A stretch of DNA of 64,000 bases. Origin: Photobacterium aquimaris. GTDB taxonomy: Bacteria; Pseudomonadota; Gammaproteobacteria; Enterobacterales; Vibrionaceae. The position numbers and the translations under genes are program-made. Of the stretch, positions 16,836 to 26,633 are shown piece after piece. Location: the NCBI RefSeq assembly GCF_002954455.1, contig NZ_MSCC01000001.1, forward strand, positions 1,963,332-2,027,331, read 5' to 3'. Position 1 is the first letter of the stretch. Every line of letters starts with the position of its first letter. The notes under the pieces are model-generated. The model was given only the letters and a program-made list of their open reading frames with translations, ran no database searches and was not told where the DNA came from.

Positions 16836-17752
16836 TTCATTTCCTTTGATAATAAGCTCATGGCTTGTTCCATTGTATAAGGTGGTTTCCATCCCATTAC
16901 ATCAAATGCATTTGATGAATCCACTTCTAAATTATCTAACAGTTGCTCAGCCATCGATTTTTTACCTATCAATTTAGCGCCTAAACGCATGATACTTCTA
17001 GGTACTGGTAACTGATAAATTGATTTATTTAATCCTTTAGATATCGCATTAGTAAATTGTTTAGTTGAAATAGATTTACCATCTGACGCTAAAAAAGTAT
17101 GTCCAGCAGCATCAGGATGTTTAGCACATGTTAATAATAAATCAGTTAGATTTTGAACAGCAATAAAACTACGATTATTATTCACTAACCCAAAAGGTAA
17201 TAATGGTAATTTAGCCACTAGCTTAGTTAATAAGCCAAAATTACCAGGAGCGTTTGGTCCATAGACTAATGTTGGACGAACAATGACAACTTCTAACCCT
17301 GTTTCCTCTGCTATCTTTTTTAAACCAATCTCTGCATCTAATTTAGATTTAGCGTAAACATTATGAGCTTCAACTTCAGAGTTATAACAAAATGGCTTTC
17401 CATATTGAGTTGATGAACCATTAACACCTATAGAACTAACAAAAACAAAACGCTTAACACCTGCTTTCGCTGCATCACTAGCTAATTTTAAAGTTCCTTG
17501 AGTATTAACTGAATTATAATCACTTTCAGAAAAACTATTAGAATGAGCAAGACCTGCTAGATGAATAATACTATCAATATTATTAAATGCGTTATTCCAA
17601 CAAGTATTTTCAGTTAAACTATCTATTTCATAATTAGGCTTACAATTATCAATTTCATTTTTTCTGATTACTATAGAAAAAATGTCATCAGATTTTTTCA
17701 AGTAAGAACCAATAAACCCAGAAGCACCAGTAAGAAGAATTCTATTTACCAT
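16832..17752 (-). CDS. NAD-dependent sugar epimerase/reductase (WbpV-like)
   Basis: The 306-aa SDR protein begins with LLTGASGFIGSYL, has the family motifs IIHLAGLAHS and FVSSIGVNG, and uses the couple Y-A-K-S-K (NVYAKSKLD). VVIVRPTLVYGP and the RSFIAV loop are typical of 4-keto sugar reductases and epimerases near wbpM-type genes. It probably reduces or epimerises the CapD product to UDP-QuiNAc or UDP-FucNAc; which of them cannot be told. The gene overlaps both its upstream neighbour (by 11 bases) and the downstream sugar transferase (by 4 bases), so it is in one operon with them. Confidence 0.85.
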   Translation of the reverse strand: MVNRILLTGASGFIGSYLKKSDDIFSIVIRKNEIDNCKPNYEIDSLTENTCWNNAFNNIDSIIHLAGLAHSNSFSESDYNSVNTQGTLKLASDAAKAGVKRFVFVSSIGVNGSSTQYGKPFCYNSEVEAHNVYAKSKLDAEIGLKKIAEETGLEVVIVRPTLVYGPNAPGNFGLLTKLVAKLPLLPFGLVNNNRSFIAVQNLTDLLLTCAKHPDAAGHTFLASDGKSISTKQFTNAISKGLNKSIYQLPVPRSIMRLGAKLIGKKSMAEQLLDNLEVDSSNAFDVMGWKPPYTMEQAMSLLSKEMK

Positions 17753-18653
17753 GAATTAGTCGCTTAAAAGCTAAAAGTGAAACCATAATAAAAAAAGCGA
17801 TTTGCTCAGCCTTTTTTCTTCTACATTGTTTAGCCATCGCTGCAAGTAAAAACAAACTTTTTGCTGAATTATCTTTCAATAATTGGATTGGCTTTGATTC
17901 TATTTTAATAAAATCAGATTGAGATAAAACTTTCTTAAATGCATCTTCCGATAATACTACTTTTGCTCTATTAATTATTTTCACTATTCCAGAGTTTGCG
18001 CCAACTTCATTATTTTGATGTTGTCGATACATCATTAATGATTCACTATCTATAAACCATTTATACCCATGAAACCTTGCAAATGAATAACAATACCAAT
18101 CATGTAACCAAATGTTTTTGATATTTTCATTATTATCAAATAAAGATGCCTTAAGTGCTAAAGAAAACTCTTTAGTCATAACAAAAGTACATCCAGGTCC
18201 TGCTGATTCAAAAAGATAATCGAATTCAACTTGTGGATCATTTTTAACAACTTCTTTTTTTCGTCCATCTTCCCAAAAAGCAGTCACATTCCCAGAATAA
18301 CAATCGGCATTATTTTCATTTAGGGCATTGATTCCTTTTATTATTTTATCGTTATCCCATATATCATCTTGGTCAGAAAAAGCCACATAATCATAAGATG
18401 AAAAATCAACATCTTTTATTAATCTAAAAAAGTTCTGACCAGCACTCCCATATTTATTACCATATGGCAACAAATATATATTGTTATATTTGATTATATA
18501 TTCTTGAATTATATCTATTGTTTTATCAGAAGATAGGTCAATACTAATATAAATATCAGCATCTATGTCATCTTGATACAGCAAGGTATCTAATTGCTCA
18601 CTTAAATACATTTCACCATTATAAGCAGCTAAAAGGATACAAACATTATGCAT
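17742..18653 (-). CDS. family 2 glycosyltransferase (rhamnosyltransferase-like)
   Basis: The 303-aa GT-A protein starts VCILLAAYNGEMYLSEQL, the usual GT2 opening. It has the acidic SIDLSSDKT and the metal-binding AFSDQDDIWD. LHDWYCY is a typical acceptor-region motif of rhamnosyltransferases in O-antigen loci. A C-terminal hydrophobic helix may attach it to the inner membrane. It adds one sugar to the lipid-linked repeat unit; with dTDP-rhamnose made in this locus, rhamnose is a reasonable donor guess. A 245-base AT-rich gap without genes separates it from the preceding GT4 gene. Confidence 0.85.
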   Translation of the reverse strand: MHNVCILLAAYNGEMYLSEQLDTLLYQDDIDADIYISIDLSSDKTIDIIQEYIIKYNNIYLLPYGNKYGSAGQNFFRLIKDVDFSSYDYVAFSDQDDIWDNDKIIKGINALNENNADCYSGNVTAFWEDGRKKEVVKNDPQVEFDYLFESAGPGCTFVMTKEFSLALKASLFDNNENIKNIWLHDWYCYSFARFHGYKWFIDSESLMMYRQHQNNEVGANSGIVKIINRAKVVLSEDAFKKVLSQSDFIKIESKPIQLLKDNSAKSLFLLAAMAKQCRRKKAEQIAFFIMVSLLAFKRLIHGK

Positions 18654-18898
18654 ATTAAGCCTTTAATATATATTTTACTTTTTTAAGAAAATAAATAGAC
18701 ATTAATTAGTTACTATTTAATATTCCTATTTTTATTATTCAAAAAACAGAAACTTCTATTTTATATAGGATAACAATCAGTGTGTTAATAAGTAAATTTA
18801 GCATTACCTTACCATTCATGATATAAAAATAATAAGTATAGCTTTTAAATATCTATCAACTCTCAATAATACACTTTAATCCTATCATTGAAGTACCA

Positions 18899-20011
18899 CT
18901 ACTTATCAAGTGCCATTTTTTTAATTAGTCTAACTAAGTGACTCCACGAATTTATACTCGCATCATTATCATTATAATTAACATTATTAAACACCTTCTC
19001 CCCTGCTACAATTTTCGTCATTATATCAGCTAATTTAATATAATCATTTGGTTCAATAAATAAAGCTGATGAATAATTACCAAGAGTTTCATATGCATAA
19101 GGAAGATCTACCAAAATTATCGGTTTAGAGAATTCTTTTGCTTCAGAAATTGGTAATCCCCACGTTTCTAATTTTGATGGAAATAGAACAACATCACAAG
19201 ACTTATACTGTTCAACTACATCTTCATAGCTTATTGGACCAATAAAATTAATATTTTCAATGTTTTTATATTTGTTAATTAATTTCCTTGCGTATATATT
19301 GGAATTTTCATTTATAGTCAATATAACTTTAATTTTTTGATATGTACTTCGATCGTGTATTTTTAAATAACTTAGAGCATTTAGTATGATTTCAAAATTT
19401 TTAAAAGTTCTGGCTAATGCCGGAAAAAAAAATATCACCGAATCCTGCTCAGGAAATGTATTTTTAATCACATCGTTTTGAGCTAAAGAAGCAACCGGTT
19501 TTGAGACAATATAATCTCTTGCACCTAAATCATTAACAAGATATTTACCGATCCATTCTTGTTGAACAATTATAGCTTTGTTCGATTTTATATTTATTTT
19601 ATAAAGCCATTTATAGAATAAAGAAAAAAACAAAAGCTTTCGTTCATATTTCAATTCTTTTATAGACGCTTTATAAAAAGGAGATGCATTATGACAATAA
19701 ACTAGCTGTAAAGGCGTATTGACTCTTGGGGACATATCATGCATTGCCAACCAAATATCAGGAGCTAACCTTTTACTTATTTCATTACATGTTTTATATT
19801 CAAAAAAAATACGTTTTAACCAACTTGTTTTGACTAACGGATACTCTAAAAATTTAACATTTATTTTTTTACAGTCAGAAAATAACCGTTTATTATTTAC
19901 CAAACAAATAACTTCAAACTGACTATCATTAGAAAAAGCATTAATTGCTTCTTTAAATATTTTTAAAGGTCCAGCTTCAACTAAATTCACACCAGAAATA
20001 ACTATCTTCAT
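18899..20011 (-). CDS. family 4 glycosyltransferase (GT-B fold)
   Basis: The 370-aa protein has the GT-B layout. Its N-terminal domain includes a HDMSPRVNTPLQLVYCHN acceptor-side region. The C-terminal donor domain has FFFPALARTFKNFEIILNAL, IENINFIGPISYEDV and the E-x7-E-like signature FPSKLETWGLPISEAKEF. This is typical of retaining GT4 enzymes of polysaccharide loci. No membrane span is seen. Its start overlaps the stop of the acyltransferase gene by four bases (ATGA), showing co-translation. The sugar specificity cannot be inferred. Confidence 0.85.
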   Translation of the reverse strand: MKIVISGVNLVEAGPLKIFKEAINAFSNDSQFEVICLVNNKRLFSDCKKINVKFLEYPLVKTSWLKRIFFEYKTCNEISKRLAPDIWLAMHDMSPRVNTPLQLVYCHNASPFYKASIKELKYERKLLFFSLFYKWLYKINIKSNKAIIVQQEWIGKYLVNDLGARDYIVSKPVASLAQNDVIKNTFPEQDSVIFFFPALARTFKNFEIILNALSYLKIHDRSTYQKIKVILTINENSNIYARKLINKYKNIENINFIGPISYEDVVEQYKSCDVVLFPSKLETWGLPISEAKEFSKPIILVDLPYAYETLGNYSSALFIEPNDYIKLADIMTKIVAGEKVFNNVNYNDNDASINSWSHLVRLIKKMALDK

Positions 20012-20607
20012 TTACTTTTTATCCAAATATTATTTTCGATATCAAAATATTTGATAACTTTAGCTGGATTACCTACAGCAACTGAAAAGTCAGGTATATT
20101 TTTCGTAACTATACTTCCTGCACCAATAATACAGCCCTCTCCAATTGAAACTCCTGGTAAAATCATGACTGATTCGCCAATCCAACTTTTATTTCCAATT
20201 CGAACATTATTAGAAGTAAGTTTACGATCTATTGGAGACAAAAGAAAATCAGAGTGATCCTCTAAATCTCCATGATTATGATCAGTTATAAATACTTTAC
20301 TCGCAATTAATACATCATCACCAATTTCAATTGATTCAACACAGCCAATATGAACATAATCATTTACTTGACAATTTTCCCCAAAAATCAATTTTGGTTT
20401 CTTTTTTCCATATTGTTCAAAAGCATCTAATCGGAGTCCAACACCCGAGGTAAAGCCTTTACCAAAATATACATTATCCCCTCCTCTAATATAGAAAGGG
20501 TAACGAATAATTCTAATTTTAGAAAAAAACAACTTAGTTAATAATATATCTCGACATAATCGTAAAAAACCCAAAAAACCGTATATTTTATATGCTTTTT
20601 TAAGCAT
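20008..20607 (-). CDS. sugar O-acetyltransferase (left-handed beta-helix, WcaF/CatB-like)
   Basis: The 199-aa protein carries hexapeptide repeats of the left-handed beta-helix fold (IEIGDDVLIASKVFI, VRIGNKSWIGESVMI, VSIGEGCIIGAGSIV). The motif TDHNHG has the catalytic histidines of the family. AVGNPAKVIK is the usual end of the helix. It would transfer an acetyl group from acetyl-CoA to a hydroxyl of a repeat-unit sugar. The gene overlaps the GT4 gene downstream by four bases. A 254-base gap upstream separates it from the disrupted glycosyltransferase gene. Confidence 0.88.
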   Translation of the reverse strand: MLKKAYKIYGFLGFLRLCRDILLTKLFFSKIRIIRYPFYIRGGDNVYFGKGFTSGVGLRLDAFEQYGKKKPKLIFGENCQVNDYVHIGCVESIEIGDDVLIASKVFITDHNHGDLEDHSDFLLSPIDRKLTSNNVRIGNKSWIGESVMILPGVSIGEGCIIGAGSIVTKNIPDFSVAVGNPAKVIKYFDIENNIWIKSK

Positions 20608-20861
20608 TTATAATCACCCACGTTGCGTTATTATTTATATAGTCTTTTATAAATCAATAAAAAACATAATATGTTAAAAATAATAATTAACACTATTTTT
20701 TTTATAAAAATCTATCAAGTAAAATAGTAATAGTCTTTAGTTCCGTTATTGTTTCAGTAACGAAATGATCTCATAATACTAAAGAAAATTTTTATCTCAC
20801 ATCTAGAGATAGAAAATACTATAAGTACATTAATTAATTATAATAGAGAATATCAAACAAA

Positions 20862-21657
20862 CTATATGGTTTTAATTATTCTTATCACTCGACAAGAACA
20901 AAATGAAATGAACGCAGAAAAAATAGTCCTATAATCAAGACGATAAATAAACTTAAACAATGTTCCAATGACTTGTTTCAACAAATAAAAATTAAAGTAA
21001 GGAATCAAAGAAGCTGAATTAGCTAAAAACACTTCTTTCTCTCTAAAAACATTAGAGCCTGATGTCAAATGGGACAAATCATGTATTAGACTATGAGATG
21101 AAATATCATAGTTTATTTTGTTCTTGTTTATTTTATAAAAAAAAAGCAGTATCAATTCCATAAAGGTCAAATCTTTCATCAAACACTTTGCTCTCAAAAT
21201 TAGTTAATAATGATACTAGTTTAGATGAGATATATAAACCACTTGTAATAGACTGAACACCTTCTTTCGTAAATACAGGATAAACATCCAAATTATTACA
21301 AACAACCCTAGGGAGTAATATATCAGAAGAGCAATTTAATACTTCATTAAAATAATCTTTTGAAACTTCCGTATCATCATCTAAGAATACAAAATTATAA
21401 CCTTTATTCAGTTGAATACATTTATTATATATTTTAGATAGAGACCCATTGATTAAAATTTGAAATATTTCTATATTTTCGTTTATTTCTTTTATTTCTT
21501 TTATTTCGTTTACTTCAACAATATCATCTCCATTATTGAAAATAATTATTTTTGAATTGCTACAACTTTCATTCCAATTATTAATGATTGATGTAATACT
21601 TTTAGATTCAGAAACTTTTGTATTATATAATATAATACAAAATATAACATTGTTCAT
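20862..21657 (-). pseudogene. family 2 glycosyltransferase, frameshifted at a nine-T tract
   Basis: Two overlapping frames make one glycosyltransferase of about 264 aa. The first part has the GT2-like start VIFCIILYNT and the metal site VFLDDDTEVSKDYF and ends at DLYGIDTAFFL. The second continues FFYKINKNKINYDISSH to the end. The break lies at nine T on the coding strand (A at 21137-21145); eight T would give one continuous protein. The start overlaps the wzy stop by four bases. As sequenced the protein loses its C-terminal third. Either the tract is phase-variable, or a base was added in sequencing, or the gene is dead. Confidence 0.8.
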
Positions 21658-22865
21658 ATAAATCTTCTTTCTTTTATTGGTAATATATGCTTTTGACGAA
21701 ATTTAAATGAGCCAAAATCACGGAATAATAGAGAATATATTAAAGGTAAAATATAACCAGTACTGTTAAGTAAATTAGAAAAACTAAGCAACACAGTTAT
21801 AGATAATAACATTGACAATGAAATTAATGACCTTTTTTTTTCCATTAAAAACATGACGATATACTATAAAAACGAACACTAGATAGTATAGTATAATTAA
21901 AAACACCCCAACATTCCCTTTATATAAATAAGGAACGGTAAATAAACCACCAACATTAAACCCTCGAACGGTTTCAAAATTTAATAGTGTTTCCTCCGAT
22001 GATAAATACTTAGATAAAAAATCAGGTATTATATTATCTACAAAAAAATCATTAATACTTTTATCTTGAATATTTTGATTATTAATATCAAAAATAGATA
22101 CAGGTGTTGCTATATATAAATAACCAAAGAAAAATGATTCTGGAATTATAGAATCTTTAAATTTATCAGTTGCTTTTCCCACACTTAAAATATAGTCATT
22201 ATTATCTAAACCAAGTCTCATATTTCCAATATAATTAAATGAAGTAAAAAATATCGAAACGATACATAACATTTTAATAATAAATGAAAACTTTATATTT
22301 TTATATCTCACATAAAATAAAAAATAGATAAATGTATAACTAATAAAATGAAAAACAATTATTCCACGTCTTGCTAACAGTATAAATATAATATTAATTA
22401 TGATTATATATATCACATAACTTTTTTTCTTACCATATAGGAAAATCTGAAAATAAACAATTGAAATATAAGATAAAAAAGCCAAGTACAACCCATGCAA
22501 TAAAGGAATCCCAAATGAAGCATGTACAGCATCTGCATAGCTTGAGCTAAAAATAGGAATATTCCCAGAATAAATAACCTCAATAATAAAAAAAACAAAT
22601 AAACAAGAGAAAATATATTTATCCTTGTTACTAGCTCTAAAAGAATTAGAAAGTGTTATTAATTTACTCGAAAAATTTTTTTTTTTATTGGTATTATAAG
22701 AATTAAACCTATACAAATAAGAATAATAGACACATATACATATATTCCCACAGTTTTAGAACTAACTTCATTAAAAAGATCGCTCCAACCTAAATAGGTA
22801 GAGATAAGTGATAATAAAAATACAACACCTAGGATAAATGGTGCATTAAATAATAAGTATTTCAT
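21654..22865 (-). pseudogene. wzy: O-antigen polymerase Wzy, frameshifted at two homopolymers
   Basis: Three consecutive frames add up to a 403-aa polytopic membrane protein, the normal size of Wzy. The first (from MKYLLFNAPF) breaks at eleven A on the coding strand (T at 22676-22686), where twelve would keep the frame. The middle frame carries about eight hydrophobic spans and a large soluble loop with Asn, Asp and Glu (SSEETLLNFETVRGF), the usual periplasmic loop of polymerases. It breaks at nine A (T at 21833-21841), where eight would keep the frame. The last part has two more spans. The two changes cancel, so the overall length stays a multiple of three. Wzy joins repeat units in the periplasm. 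As sequenced no functional polymerase is made. Confidence 0.78.
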
Positions 22866-22866
22866 A

Positions 22867-23703
22867 TTACTTCAATTTTGATGATATATATGAACGAATA
22901 GGTTTCAAACTCTGTGATTTAAATGCAAAAGAGACACACAGACAAAAACCCAATTCCCTTCTATTAGCTAAATCAATTGATTTCATTATATAAAGCCATC
23001 TAGTCCCAAAAAACAATTTATGTTTATTAATTAATTGAGCATAAGCTAAAGTTTCACCATTAGAAACTCGAGGTCTAGCTAAATTACTATTAACCGCATA
23101 ATCAAAGCGAGTGATTTTAAAAGCAGGTTTAATTTTTAAAGCGCGAATAATAAAATCCCAATCTTCAAAAGCATAAAAAGAAGGATCAAAACCATTAAGT
23201 TTTTGAAACATACTTTTTTCAATTAAAAATCCTATATCTATATCATTTTTAATAGCAATATCATCAACATTTATTTTACCAAACCTCTGGTTCGCCCCTT
23301 GAAAGTATGATTCAAAATCATTTAATTCATATAATCGCCCAGAACTAATTAATGAATATTGAGGATTACTTTTTGCTACTTTCAATAAATTACTTAATCG
23401 GTCAGGCAGTAGCAGATCATCATCATCAACAAATGTTATATAATATCCGAGAGCCTTTGAAGCGCCTAAATTTCGAGCTCTAGCTGCCGAATGTTCTCCA
23501 TTATTACGAATAACTTTTTTATATTTAAAAGAATAACTATTTAATAGATGAATAATATTTCCAGTCATATCAACAGGGCTATCATCTACAACTAACACTT
23601 CAAATGTATTTTCATCTAAATTTTGAGATAATAAACTTGTTAAAACCCTTCTTAATAAATCTAACCGATTACAAGTAGGAATAATAATAGAAATGTCTAT
23701 CAT
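22867..23703 (-). CDS. family 2 glycosyltransferase
   Basis: The 278-aa protein starts MIDISIIIPTCNRLDLLRRV and has the GT2 nucleotide-binding VLVVDDSPVD, the NNGEHSAARARNLGAS loop and the metal-binding VDDDDLLLPDRL. FYAFEDWDFIIRAL is the typical acceptor/catalytic-base motif. No membrane span is seen. It overlaps the pyruvyltransferase stop by four bases. Donor and acceptor are not deducible. The gene is intact although it stands between the disrupted wzy and the disrupted wzx. Confidence 0.87.
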   Translation of the reverse strand: MIDISIIIPTCNRLDLLRRVLTSLLSQNLDENTFEVLVVDDSPVDMTGNIIHLLNSYSFKYKKVIRNNGEHSAARARNLGASKALGYYITFVDDDDLLLPDRLSNLLKVAKSNPQYSLISSGRLYELNDFESYFQGANQRFGKINVDDIAIKNDIDIGFLIEKSMFQKLNGFDPSFYAFEDWDFIIRALKIKPAFKITRFDYAVNSNLARPRVSNGETLAYAQLINKHKLFFGTRWLYIMKSIDLANRRELGFCLCVSFAFKSQSLKPIRSYISSKLK

Positions 23704-24530
23704 TTATCTAACGCCTTCATTAGTTCAGCCTCAAGTTCATTAAGGTTATATCGATATTTTTTAACCATTGCACTTTTTAGTATTTTTTCTACATCCATCT
23801 TTGTAACGCTAGAACTAATATATATTCCTTCATATTTAGGACTATCCGTTGTCGAATAATAATCTTTAAACTTAAAATCCCCCCCTGTTAATAAATCACC
23901 TAAGATAATTCTTTCGTTAGGAATATTATAAGCATCTGATAAAATCAAACCATGCATTGAGGAAGATAAAATAACCTCACATGTATTCAATTCATTCACA
24001 AAATCAGTGACATTTTGACTAACACTAATAATTTTCCCACCTAATTCTGTTACAATTTCTTTTATTTTATGATCATCATCTTTATAATGTAAAACCAAAC
24101 CAAAAGAGCTATTTTTTTGTATATCATTACAGTTAATTACTCTAGGCATTAACAAAGCACAATCACCAAGAGGGACATTCAATTCTACAGCAAACTTTTT
24201 TTCTATATGAAATTTTGTTAGCTCTCCCCTAAGAGCCCTAATATCCCCCAATTCATTAATTCCTTTTAAAAAATCCGGATGTATTAAACCACTACCAATA
24301 ACTATACTTTTTTTATTCATTTCATGAATAACACTTCCAACCATTAATTTATGTTCAAATTTTTTGATTAGAGGAGGACAGATTGGTTTCTTTTTAGAAT
24401 ATGCTTTGATTAAATCTAGATTTAAATCATCGCCTACATTTAACACTTCACTAAAATAATAAATAAACTCTACTTTCCCTGAAAATTTTAAAAAGATACT
24501 TTTTATTAAGAATAAAATTTTTTTTATCAT
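23700..24530 (-). CDS. polysaccharide pyruvyl transferase family protein
   Basis: The 276-aa protein matches the pyruvyltransferase/CsaB pattern: NVGDDLNLDL near the N-terminus, VIGSGLIHPD, RALRGELT, a VPLGDCALL motif and the C-terminal SSSMHGLILSDAYNIP, which carries the conserved Ser/His-Gly. Members add ketal-linked pyruvate from phosphoenolpyruvate to sugars of capsules and exopolysaccharides, giving a negative charge. It follows wzx by 33 bases and overlaps the next glycosyltransferase gene. It is therefore part of repeat-unit decoration. Confidence 0.87.
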   Translation of the reverse strand: MIKKILFLIKSIFLKFSGKVEFIYYFSEVLNVGDDLNLDLIKAYSKKKPICPPLIKKFEHKLMVGSVIHEMNKKSIVIGSGLIHPDFLKGINELGDIRALRGELTKFHIEKKFAVELNVPLGDCALLMPRVINCNDIQKNSSFGLVLHYKDDDHKIKEIVTELGGKIISVSQNVTDFVNELNTCEVILSSSMHGLILSDAYNIPNERIILGDLLTGGDFKFKDYYSTTDSPKYEGIYISSSVTKMDVEKILKSAMVKKYRYNLNELEAELMKALDK

Positions 24531-24563
24531 TTTTCCACTACCTTTACCTAACTATTCAAATTA

Positions 24564-26068
24564 TTATGCTTTTTCTTTAATAAATTTTATAAATTTATCT
24601 CGTTCATTTTTAGTATAAAATACCAAACTAAATAATAATAAAACAATAGCGGATAATAAAACAATTAAAATAAGATCATATAAATCAGTAATAACATATT
24701 CATTCTTTATTTGTAATAATATAACTATCGATATAAATGTACATATTAAAGTATTAATATGTACATAAATAAACTGTCGCTTATCAACATTCAGAATATA
24801 CGATGAATATAATGGAGTGAATATTGCATTTTTTATAGTTAACATTATCACACTAGATATTGCTACTGAATAAAACCCTAAATCTGTTTTTGTTATTAAC
24901 AAAACAGAACTAACTATTCCAAAAAACCCAAATACAATATTTAAAATAGCAGGGATTTTTATTTTATTCATAGCCACCTGTATAGCAAATAACGGTTGAA
25001 CCCCTATATTAATTACAAGCGGTAAAGTTAATATCCAAACTAAAGAAGATAAAGATATATAACTACTTCCCATCCAAAAATTAAGAATTTCTTTTGACCA
25101 TACGCAAATAATCACAATAGGAATTGATATTGACAAACTTAAAAACTTAACAAAACCAGACGTTAATTTTATCATATCATCGATTTTATTTTGACTATAC
25201 AATATTAAAATAGCAGGTCCAAGTACCCCACTAATAATACTAGCAAATATTCTAAGAACATCATTAAATTGAATAGCTATAGAATATAAGCCTGATTGTT
25301 CTGGTCCTAAATATTTGTTAACAATTAAAAGGTCAACTTTCATAAATAAAACGAAACCAAGTTGATTAATTAATAGCCACCCCCCATTTTTAAAATATCT
25401 TGAACTTTATCAAGTCTAAAATATCTTATATCAAATTTCATATAAGATATTAATTTTATTTTATAAAAATAAGCAAACAACACAGAACAAAGACTACCAA
25501 CAAGAGTTGCATAACCAACACTTATTAAACTTATATCATCATAATAAAAAAAACAAAAAATACATATACATCGAACTATATTTCTTAATACATTATTAAA
25601 CTGCATTAAATCAACTCTATTTTTCGCATACATCGCAACAGAATAAACTGCACCAATTAATGAAAATAAAAAAGAGGTAATTAATAATATAAAAAGGATT
25701 TTAACTTCGTAAACCATACTAGAAGGTATTGTTATTATATCTTGAAGATGATTAATTGGATAAATCATAGTCAGTAACAACAAAACAATTACTAAAATAA
25801 CAGTAATTAATGATGTGTTATATATTTCACTTAATTCATTTCTATTATTACTCTGAAATGCTTTTGTTAAATTTCTATTAATAGAGATCGTTAGTGATTC
25901 TGTAATAATTCCGATATAAGATGTAAATATAGCAGCTAATGGAATAAAGCCGTAAGCCATTACACCCAAACAATCAACTAAATATGGTGTTAAAGCCAAC
26001 ATCAATGCCATATTAGTTATAAATGACAATCCATTAGATAATATGTTTTTTAATATTTGTCTATTCAT
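24564..26068 (-). pseudogene. wzx: O-antigen flippase Wzx, frameshifted at a G tract
   Basis: Two adjacent frames form one MATE/MOP-type flippase of about 501 aa. The first (MNRQILKNIL, 232 aa) holds roughly the first six membrane spans and ends ILKMGGGY. The second resumes with MKVDLLIVNKYLGPEQSG and the remaining spans. The break is at six G on the coding strand (C at 25380-25385). Seven G would read KMGGWLLINQLGFVLF, a normal Wzx loop. Wzx moves the undecaprenyl-linked repeat unit across the inner membrane. Its start overlaps the rmlC stop by one base. As sequenced the flippase is split, so this glycan would not be made unless the tract changes or the sequence is wrong. Confidence 0.82.
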
Positions 26069-26613
26069 TATAACTTTAAATATTCAATTAAATAACAACT
26101 ATTCTTATCTTTTTCTGAAAGTAACGGATCATCAACAAACGGCCATTGAATCCCAATTTTAGGATCATTCCATTTTATTGAAATTTCAACCTTCGGATTA
26201 TAATAATCCGTACATTTATAAACAAATTCGGCCTCGTTACTGGTTACATAAAAACCATGAGCAAAACCTTCAGGTATCCATAATTGACGTTTATTTTCAG
26301 CTGAAAGATAAACCCCTACCCATTTACCAAATGTTGGTGATTTTTTTCTAATATCAACTGCAACATCGAATACTTCACCAGAAACTACCCGAACTAATTT
26401 ACCTTGAGTATTCTCTGTTTGGTAATGTAGCCCACGCAATATACCTTTTTTAGATTTAGAGTGGTTATCTTGCACAAATTGAGTTGGTTTGCCCGTAACT
26501 AATTCTTCAAATTTATTTTGATTCCATGTTTCCATAAAGAAACCACGTTCATCACCAAAGACAGCAGGTTCAATAATTTTTACATCAGGAATTTCTGTTT
26601 CAATAACTTTCAT
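26068..26613 (-). CDS. rmlC: dTDP-4-dehydrorhamnose 3,5-epimerase RmlC
   Basis: The 181-aa cupin enzyme epimerises dTDP-4-keto-6-deoxyglucose at C3 and C5, the third step to dTDP-rhamnose. Signatures are PAVFGDERGFFMETW, QDNHSKSKKGILRGLHYQ with the catalytic His, GKLVRVVSGEVFDVAVDIR, and WIPEGFAHGFYV. Size is normal. It is the last of the four rml genes and touches wzx by one base. Confidence 0.96.
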   Translation of the reverse strand: MKVIETEIPDVKIIEPAVFGDERGFFMETWNQNKFEELVTGKPTQFVQDNHSKSKKGILRGLHYQTENTQGKLVRVVSGEVFDVAVDIRKKSPTFGKWVGVYLSAENKRQLWIPEGFAHGFYVTSNEAEFVYKCTDYYNPKVEISIKWNDPKIGIQWPFVDDPLLSEKDKNSCYLIEYLKL

Positions 26614-26633
26614 TGATATTCTCTATCTTATAT

